Source of the DNA: Sorghum bicolor
Taxonomy: Eukaryota; Streptophyta; Magnoliopsida; Poales; Poaceae
Length of the DNA stretch: 64,000 nt
Direction of reading: 5' to 3'
NCBI RefSeq assembly: GCF_000003195.3
Contig: NC_012871.2
Coordinates: 47,687,110 to 47,751,109 of the forward strand
Below are positions 57,738 to 64,000 of this stretch, piece after piece. The position numbers and the translations under genes were made by a program. The notes beneath the pieces are model-generated. The model was not told the origin of the DNA. It saw only the letters and a program-made list of their open reading frames with translations, and did not search any database. Each line of letters begins with the position of its first letter. The first letter of the stretch is position 1.

Positions 57738-60365
57738 TATAACATTCCAAATTTTTGAATTTCAAATTTAGTTTAAATTTGATTTAATTTTGGGCTTAGT
57801 TTGAATTTTTGAGAATTATTAAATAATTTACAAAAAGAAATAGAATTAAATATAAGGTAGAAACGTGTTTGATTTTTTTTTATTCATGCTGCTGCACTAT
57901 TTTTGCTTGTTTTTATTTTTTTTGTTGGTGCTTGTTTTGTTGTGGAAGAAAGAAAATAAATATCAGAAAAGTCTGTTAAAAAAAAGAGAAGAAAAAAAGA
58001 GCTTCACTCTTCCTCTTGGGCCGGCTTCCCCCCCTCGGCCCAGCGCCCCGCACGGCCCAGCAGCGGCCCAGCCACAGCGCCCCCTGCCCCTTTTGCCGCT
58101 GCCGCCCGCTGACTGGTGGGCCCCGCAGGTGGGACCCATCTGTCATCCCCGAGCTCCGTCCGAATCGGACGGGAGCAACCGCCGCGCCGCCTCCTCCTCG
58201 GCTTCCGCGCAAATCCCGCGTCCCGAGGTTCGCCCGCGCTTTAAATAGCCTCCCTCGGCCGCCCGCACGTGCCCTAGCCGCCTCCGAAGCCCTAGCCGAC
58301 ACGCCGAGTTCCGCAGCGCCGCCGCCGAGCTCCCCGCGCCGCCAGCCGCAAGCCGCCACGTGGCCAGGACGGCCACGGTCCCCGCGCGCCCCTGCGTTTC
58401 TGCAAAAACCCCCCTGGGTTTCTTTGAAATCAACCCGCGCTCCATTTAGTTTTAGATTTATTTAATTTATGCCCCTGCTTTTACAGTTTAGCCCCTGCAC
58501 CCGTTAGAATTTATTTATTTAATCCAAAATGAGTTTTAATTCATTTTTAATTAGTTTTAATTACGAAAAATAGTTCAGTTTATCTGCAGAAATGCCATTC
58601 AACTTGTTTTAGCCATAACTTTTGCATCGTAACTCCGATTTAGGTGATTCTGGTCGCTATAGTTTCGTTTCGTCGAGTAGAATACAGTAGTGCAGTTGCT
58701 TTCTGTTTTCGCATGCTTTGGTGTACTGTTTCTGATTAAGTTTGTTTGTTTGCATGTATTGTTCCTATGATTGATGATTGTCGCGTATAGCCAACGAGAC
58801 GTTCGTGAAGGAAGAGGTTCAGGATCCCGCTGAGTTCGAGCAACCCGACTTCGATCAAGGCAAGTGCAGACACCGTTTGATCATTTTGAACCTACTCATT
58901 AATGTCATTTACTTTATATGCATATGTCCAATGAATGCAAACCCTAAGGACATGACTAGCTTTACTTACTATTCCTTGCTCACCTGGGGTTATGTATTTG
59001 GGTAGACTAGGCTATACTAGGTCTGCTTAGCTGCTCTACTCATCTTATACACATGCCTAAACAAGTATTAATCTCTACTTAACTTGATGCTTAAACTGTG
59101 CTGAGCCTTTGGTCACTGCGGTGATGGCGATGTTGGATGCTTACGAGCATCGTGATGATGGTGGTGACAGGGGGAGCGGGTACCATTGGTGGTCCGGTTT
59201 GCCGGGCGTACCCGTCTCTGCTCTCCGTAAGGATTTAGTCAGGGAGCGGCCCCCTGGGACTTACAGTGCAGCTCCAAGCTATATGGCTCTGGCTTGACTA
59301 ATTAGCAGGACCTCCACTAGTAGGGTGTTACTTTCCGGGTAGGCGTGAGGAAGTAACTTGGGTAATGAATATTAAGTTATCGGTTAATCGGTACGCCATG
59401 GCTATGGGTATCGACTGCCGAGCGCCCCGGCAAAAACTTGCGAGTGGCATCCTATTAGTTGGACCCTGTGAAAGGTCTCGTAGTGAGACCCTGCCTGCTC
59501 ACCTTGGAAGTGTTTTGGGGAGTCGCGACCCCGGGCAAATGGGAATCACGACTTGGAGTGAACGTACACACCTCTGCAGAGTGTAAAACTGATATATCAG
59601 CCGTGCTCACGGTCACGAGCGGCCCAGACCCTCACTTGATGAGCAAATTGGAGTCACTGGATACTTGGAGATGGACCTTGGCGAGGTTGCTACCTCGTGT
59701 TTTGGCAGAATGGCTATTCCGTGTTGGCAGGATTGCTATCCTGTGTTAATAATTGGGGTTAATCCCTGGATTACTATAATAATTAGGATAGTCTTTTAAA
59801 AGATGTTAATCACTACTTACACTAATTAAGGGTTGGGTTTATGCTACTCATAATTAGTAATAGGTTGTTCTAATAATAGTTTTAATTAAAAGTGATCAAC
59901 TAAAATGCTACCGCAGTCAAACCAAGTCAGTTTTACCTTGTTTTAAGCCTTGCATGTCATTACTTTCCGTCTGTGCTTGCTGAGTTCGACATGAGCTCAC
60001 CCTTGCTATAATCATTAAAGGTTGCTCGGACGATCAGGAGTACAATTGCGTCTTCCCTGAGGACTACCCCGAGTCTCCTGGTTGTTAGGCTCGTGTGGTT
60101 CTACCGTCGACCTTCCTGTGGCAAGGTGGTCCTGCTGCGTCGGCGTTTAGTTTCCTCTTTTATTTTTGGAACAGTTTAGCTTATATTTCCCCTTCGCACT
60201 TTGATAAACTTTTGGCTTGTAATAATGGTACATTTACTCTCATTTATGTAATTCGTTTGAACACTGTGTTTTGTACCATTGATGATGTCGATCCATGTGT
60301 GAATTTGAGATCCTGGCGCACATGTGATTTGACACCCGAATGCTCTTTTACATTCGGGTGTGACA
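57738..60365 (+). repeat. 5' LTR of a Tekay/Del-like Gypsy element
   Basis: Starts TATAACATTCCAAATTTTTG (a TG-to-TA change of the usual TGTAACA start) and ends ATTCGGGTGTGACA, five bases before a primer-binding site. About 2.6 kb, in the range of Tekay/Del LTRs. A GC-rich segment (58010-58440) follows an AT-rich start, and TTTAAATAG near 58240 is a candidate TATA element. The frames at 57865-58465 and 59109-59749 lie in this LTR and are not genes. The 3' LTR is beyond the window. Confidence 0.75.
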
Positions 60366-60369
60366 GAAG

Positions 60370-60382
60370 TGGTACCAAAGCC
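60370..60382 (+). other. Primer-binding site of the Tekay-like element
   Basis: TGGTACCAAAGCC, a variant of the initiator tRNA-Met site TGGTATCAGAGCC used by plant chromoviruses. Confidence 0.7.
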
Positions 60383-60383
60383 G

Positions 60384-60963
60384 TGTTGACCGTAGGATCA
60401 CGCAGCCTAGTTAGAAAAAGCCGTTTAGATTGTCCCTTTTGGGTGGAATACACCATTGGATCTATTAACTACCTTACTAACTTGTCTCATTAGACTTTAT
60501 CTATTAGCCTTATCTACTTACTTTTACTAACAGTTCAGTTTATTCACTTACTTCCTGCATTTATTACCTTGTTATCATTTATTGCTTTCTATTTCTCATA
60601 TTGCATTTATATTCTTGTTTCAACTTTCACTACTTGTTATTTGAACCTTTCTTTTATACCTTGTCATTTATTATCATTCTACTCATAATACCTTCTTGTT
60701 CCTTGTTTTTCATTGATTACTTGAGTTATGTTTTATTTCTGCCTTGACAATAAATTTCATTACCTTGTTTTTACTTTATACCTTCATTACTTGCTTTTAT
60801 ATCTTACCATAAATACCACCAAAGTTCATATTGTCCATCCATTGTATAATCTTGGTTCTTCTTTATACATACACTTTTACCTTCATTTATGTTATTCATT
60901 TATCTATCATTGTCATGATCTATTAACCGTTTCCTGCATGTCTATGATCTTATGCATAAGTAG
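60384..60963 (+). other. Untranslated leader of the Tekay-like element
   Basis: T-rich leader between the primer-binding site and the first ORF, with no supported gene. Confidence 0.6.
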
Positions 60964-61944
60964 ATGACTCGCCATCTGACCTGCCGCAAGAGCGTTATTT
61001 GTTTCCGCCCCGTTCAAGCCGTGGAGTTCTCGTTGACTGGTCGCGTGGATAACATCGTGTTCCAGCCTGACCAGCACCTTGATGACGGTGCTAACCTCCA
61101 AGACGCGGAACCTTATGAAGGACAACAACCACCTCAAGCTCTGGCGGTGCATGGAAGGGCGCCTTGCTGGGCAGCTGGAGAAGATGATCCCTTCGGTGAT
61201 GATGACATGGATGATGAGGATGAGGATGCACCTGGAGGACCTGGAGGACCCGGAGGACCCGGTGGACCTGGAGGACCTGGAGGTCAAGATGGACTTTTTG
61301 CTGCTGATGATGGGTGGATTGTGACAGTCTGCACAAGGAATGGTGGAGAGTGTTTCTTCCACAGCGAGCTGAAGCGTCTCCTTGACCAGCAACTAGGACA
61401 TGGCATGTTCTCAGTGGAGTACCGCAGTGAGCACTGGAGTCACCCAGACTACCCGGCGTACTGGAAGGTCTGGGCACACGTCGGCAGGCCTAACCCGACG
61501 TTGAGGGCACTTAGGATCATGTCCATACATGAAGCTGTGGCTGAGAGGTCTACCCAGATGGCGGGCATTAATGATGCTGCTCGCCAGGCTTTCTACGCAT
61601 ACCGTGATCACTTCTTCGAGGAGATCAGCCAGGATGAGCGTCGCTACTACCCTCGCCGTCGCCGTGGAGAGTTGGCAATGACTATTGCTTCCACCACTGA
61701 TGAGCAAGACCCCCGCGTGCACAGGACTGTCAAGCTGGTGGCGGTCACTAACACCGAGCTCAACAGTTCACTAGTGGAGCTGAAGCAAGTCAGGAAGGAG
61801 CTGGACGACGCCAGGAAGAGGATAGCGCAGCTGGAGGCTCAGATCACTGGAGTGCCACCGCCTTCACCTAAGTGGCCTGCTTTCTCTCCGCCTCGTGAAG
61901 ATCCAGCCTATGGAGATGCCAGCGCTCGTACTACTATAGAATAG
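60964..61944 (+). CDS. Extra ORF upstream of gag in the Tekay-like element
   Basis: A 326-aa ORF with no stop, starting MTRHLTCRKSVICFRP. After an acidic stretch (DDDMDDEDEDA) comes a run of Gly-Gly-Pro repeats (about residues 89-109; 61229-61290). Then a folded-looking middle follows (WIVTVCTRNGGECFFHSELK, YWKVWAHVGRPNPTLRALRI, AFYAYRDHFFEEISQDE). Near the C-terminus is a coiled coil (LNSSLVELKQVRKELDDARK, RIAQLEAQ) and a Pro-rich tail. It lies between the primer-binding site and gag on the sense strand. Additional ORFs of this kind are known in some plant Ty3/gypsy elements, but their function is unknown, and I recognise no enzymatic motif. Intactness suggests selection until recently. A captured host gene fragment is the alternative. 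Confidence 0.7.
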   Translation: MTRHLTCRKSVICFRPVQAVEFSLTGRVDNIVFQPDQHLDDGANLQDAEPYEGQQPPQALAVHGRAPCWAAGEDDPFGDDDMDDEDEDAPGGPGGPGGPGGPGGPGGQDGLFAADDGWIVTVCTRNGGECFFHSELKRLLDQQLGHGMFSVEYRSEHWSHPDYPAYWKVWAHVGRPNPTLRALRIMSIHEAVAERSTQMAGINDAARQAFYAYRDHFFEEISQDERRYYPRRRRGELAMTIASTTDEQDPRVHRTVKLVAVTNTELNSSLVELKQVRKELDDARKRIAQLEAQITGVPPPSPKWPAFSPPREDPAYGDASARTTIE

Positions 61945-62446
61945 GAGCTATTCCCAGCTTAGTAATAAATAGTGCCACGCTTTGAACGTTAGCACGATCT
62001 TAGTTATGCGAGTCTAGTGTTTAGTCGTTTGCTTAGTGTGCTTTGCTTGGTCTGTGTGAGAACTTGATTTATTATTGTGACAATGGTGTGATTTGGTTCT
62101 TTGTAATGAGTGCGATGAGTTGTGGGTCATGTCCACAACGCGTCAAGAACAAGATTAAGTATTAAGTTTATATGAGATAGTTAGTTTGGGTTATCATCGG
62201 TCTCCTTTATTTGTGCTTTATCATATTTCATAATCACTTTATCTTATCAGTCTTACTTTATCATGATCAGTTCAGTATCTATATATTACATCTGTTATGA
62301 GTACTGTGTTTATCAACTGAGAAAGGAAAGTGACTATCAGCTGGTTCATACTTTGAGGAAAGATTATTACATTGCAGTTTACATTACAGCTCAGGTTTAC
62401 ACATATGAACTACATCTGATTTTATTATATTATTTCTATACATCAG
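61945..62446 (+). other. Spacer between the extra ORF and gag
   Basis: AT-rich non-coding spacer of the Tekay-like element, with no recognisable feature. It could hold a splice acceptor or internal initiation signal for gag. Confidence 0.5.
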
Positions 62447-64000
62447 ATGCCTGTCCACACCAGGAGCAACACCAATGGTGGAAACAACGGGCAGTCCAAC
62501 AACAACAACAATGATCACAGCGGGACTAATGCCAACCCTCCTCCTCCTGGGAATCAGCCCATGACCATAGAGCAGTTGATGACTATGCAGACTCAACTGA
62601 TGCAAGGGATGGCTCATATTATGAACCACATGCAGCAGAACCAAAACCAGAATCAGAACCAACATCAAGGAGGTAACAACGCGTTTGCCCCACCTAGGGA
62701 CAAGCGTGGAGAGTTCATGAAGGGACGTCCACCGTTCTTCTCTCACTCACTGATCCTATGCAAGCTGAGGATTGTCTTAAAGTTGTGGAGAAGCAGCTGG
62801 TCATTGCTCAGTGCAATGATAGGGAGAAGGTTCTGTATGGCTCTGGGCAGCTTCAGGGAGCCGCACAGGACTGGTGGGATTCGTACTGCTTTGCACATCA
62901 GGACTCGGATACTATCACTTGGGATGAGTTCAAGGTCGCCTTCAAGACTCATCATGTGCCTGCTGGATTGGTGAAGCTGAAGAAGAAGTTTCTGTCTCTG
63001 AAGCAGGGCTCCATGACAGTTTGTGAGTACCGTGACAAGTTCACTCAGTTGTCGCGGTATTGCCCCAATGAAGTGGAGAATGATGAAGACAAGCAAGACC
63101 ACTTCCTGGAAGGTTTGAATGATGGTCTGTCCTACATGATGTCAAATGTCAAGTATGCCAGTTTCCAGGAGATGGTGGACAGGGCATTGGTGCTTGAGAG
63201 CAAGCGCCGCAAGATGGAAGACAAGAAGAGGAAGTATAATTCCTCTCAACAGCAGGCTGGTGCCAGTCGTCCCCGCTACAACAATCAGCAGGGCCCTCAG
63301 TCTCGCCCTGCATATCAGTCTGGTAACCAAGGACAGCAGCAGAATGTCAGGTACAGCAATCAGAGTCAGCAGACGAGCCAGCGCTACAACAACAACCAAG
63401 TGCAGCGCCCCGCTAGTCAGGCGCCTCGTCAGAATGCCCCAGCACCATCAGGCTCTCGCCAGAACTCCAACACTGTCCCAATGAAGCCCAATGTCAACCC
63501 CACCCCCGCTGGAAATACCTGCTTCAAGTGTGGTCAGCTTGGACACTACGCGAATGCGTGCCCCCAGAGGCAGAAGAATACCAACAACAATGGAAGGGTG
63601 AATCATGTGAAGCTGGAAACTGCTGAGGAGGCTCCAGATGTGGTAGTTGGTACGTTCCTTGTCAACTCTTGCCCAGCTACTGTTTTGTTTGATACTGGAG
63701 CATCACATACTTTTATAAGTGCACAGTTTGTTGAGAAACATAGTATAGCCACCTGTACCTTGCAAAACACCATGATAGTTAAATCACCTGGGGGAAAGAT
63801 GCATACTAATACTTTGTGTCCGGGAATGAGCATTAAAATAAGGGGGGTAGATTTTCTTGTCAATCCTATTGTGTTGGGTTCAGAAGGTTTAGATATGATA
63901 TTGGGAATGAGATGGTTGTCCAAGTTTAAGGGTACTATTCAGTGTGCTGAGAAGACAGTGGCTCTAACAGCACCTAGTGGGAACAGAATTGAGGTCAGAG
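62447..64000 (+). pseudogene. Gag-protease of the Tekay-like element, frameshifted, runs off the window
   Basis: The start MPVHTRSNTNGGNNG has an Asn/Gln-rich N-terminus. The frame shifts by one base at about 62740-62752, after which gag continues as DPMQAEDCLKVVEKQLV, CNDREKVLYGSGQLQGAAQDW, written short as REKVLYGSGQLQGAAQDWW. A Gln/Ser-rich segment follows, then a zinc knuckle CFKCGQLGHYANAC (63520-63561), then an aspartic protease (LFDTGASHTF near 63688-63717; LGMRWL near 63901). The frame is open from about 62752 to the window end, so RT and integrase should follow outside. The gag type fits Tekay/Del chromoviruses. Confidence 0.85.

Noticed and set aside
57865..58465. Overlapping GC-rich frames of 100-149 codons on both strands
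   Set aside because: All fall in the GC-rich part of the Tekay-like LTR; no conserved motif, and opposite strands are open equally.

Overview
This window is repeat-rich nuclear DNA from a grass. It shows spliced plant genes with GT/AG introns, a sea of LTR retrotransposons of grass types (Tat-like and chromovirus Gypsy, Angela/BARE-like and Sirevirus Copia), an L1-type LINE, and MITEs including the 'GGCCTTGTTTAG' family that I associate with sorghum, sugarcane and Miscanthus. I infer a panicoid, probably Andropogoneae, genome. There is nothing bacterial, no CRISPR array, and no tRNA or rRNA gene that I can see.

Three host genes are supported. (1) At 408-1472, minus strand, are the four 3' exons of a SIL1/Fes1-type Hsp70 nucleotide exchange factor; its 5' exons are missing from the adjacent sequence. 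(2) At 20067-28481, plus strand, is a complete 12-exon Enhancer of Polycomb-like gene (468 aa) with an open splice model. (3) At 52383-56521, plus strand, is a complete six-exon mitochondrial-type GrpE gene (305 aa). Two of the three are Hsp70 co-factors; I read this as coincidence.

Layout. 1669-13165 is a minus-strand block of broken LTR elements: a chromovirus (Reina-like) 3' half fused in frame to the gag-protease part of a Tat-like element. That element carries a solo LTR in its gag and itself sits in the leader of an Angela/BARE-like Copia remnant. 13166-19680 is AT-rich DNA with MITEs and unidentified coding fragments. 20067-28481 is EPL, with several MITEs in its introns. 30624-52108 is a minus-strand L1-type LINE broken by two insertions: a 2.86-kb non-autonomous Tat-like element (TSD TCATT) and a solo Sirevirus-type LTR (TSD GTGTG). 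The solo LTR was in turn entered by an 11.7-kb near-complete Sirevirus (TSD AATAG). 52383-56521 is GrpE. 56689-57191 is a MITE nested in another MITE. From 57738 to the window end is the 5' part of a plus-strand Tekay/Del-like Gypsy element with a 2.6-kb LTR, an extra ORF before gag, then gag and protease.

Most elements are frameshifted or carry stops, so they are fossils rather than active genes. The most unusual signals are a 17-bp perfect palindrome scattered at least 15 times through the Sirevirus (LTRs, coding and spacer), the in-frame Tat/Reina chimera, the 105-bp and 80-bp tandem arrays in the non-autonomous Tat element, and the extra ORF of the Tekay element. I did not find a clearly new biological system. 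TSDs, splice sites and motifs were read by eye.
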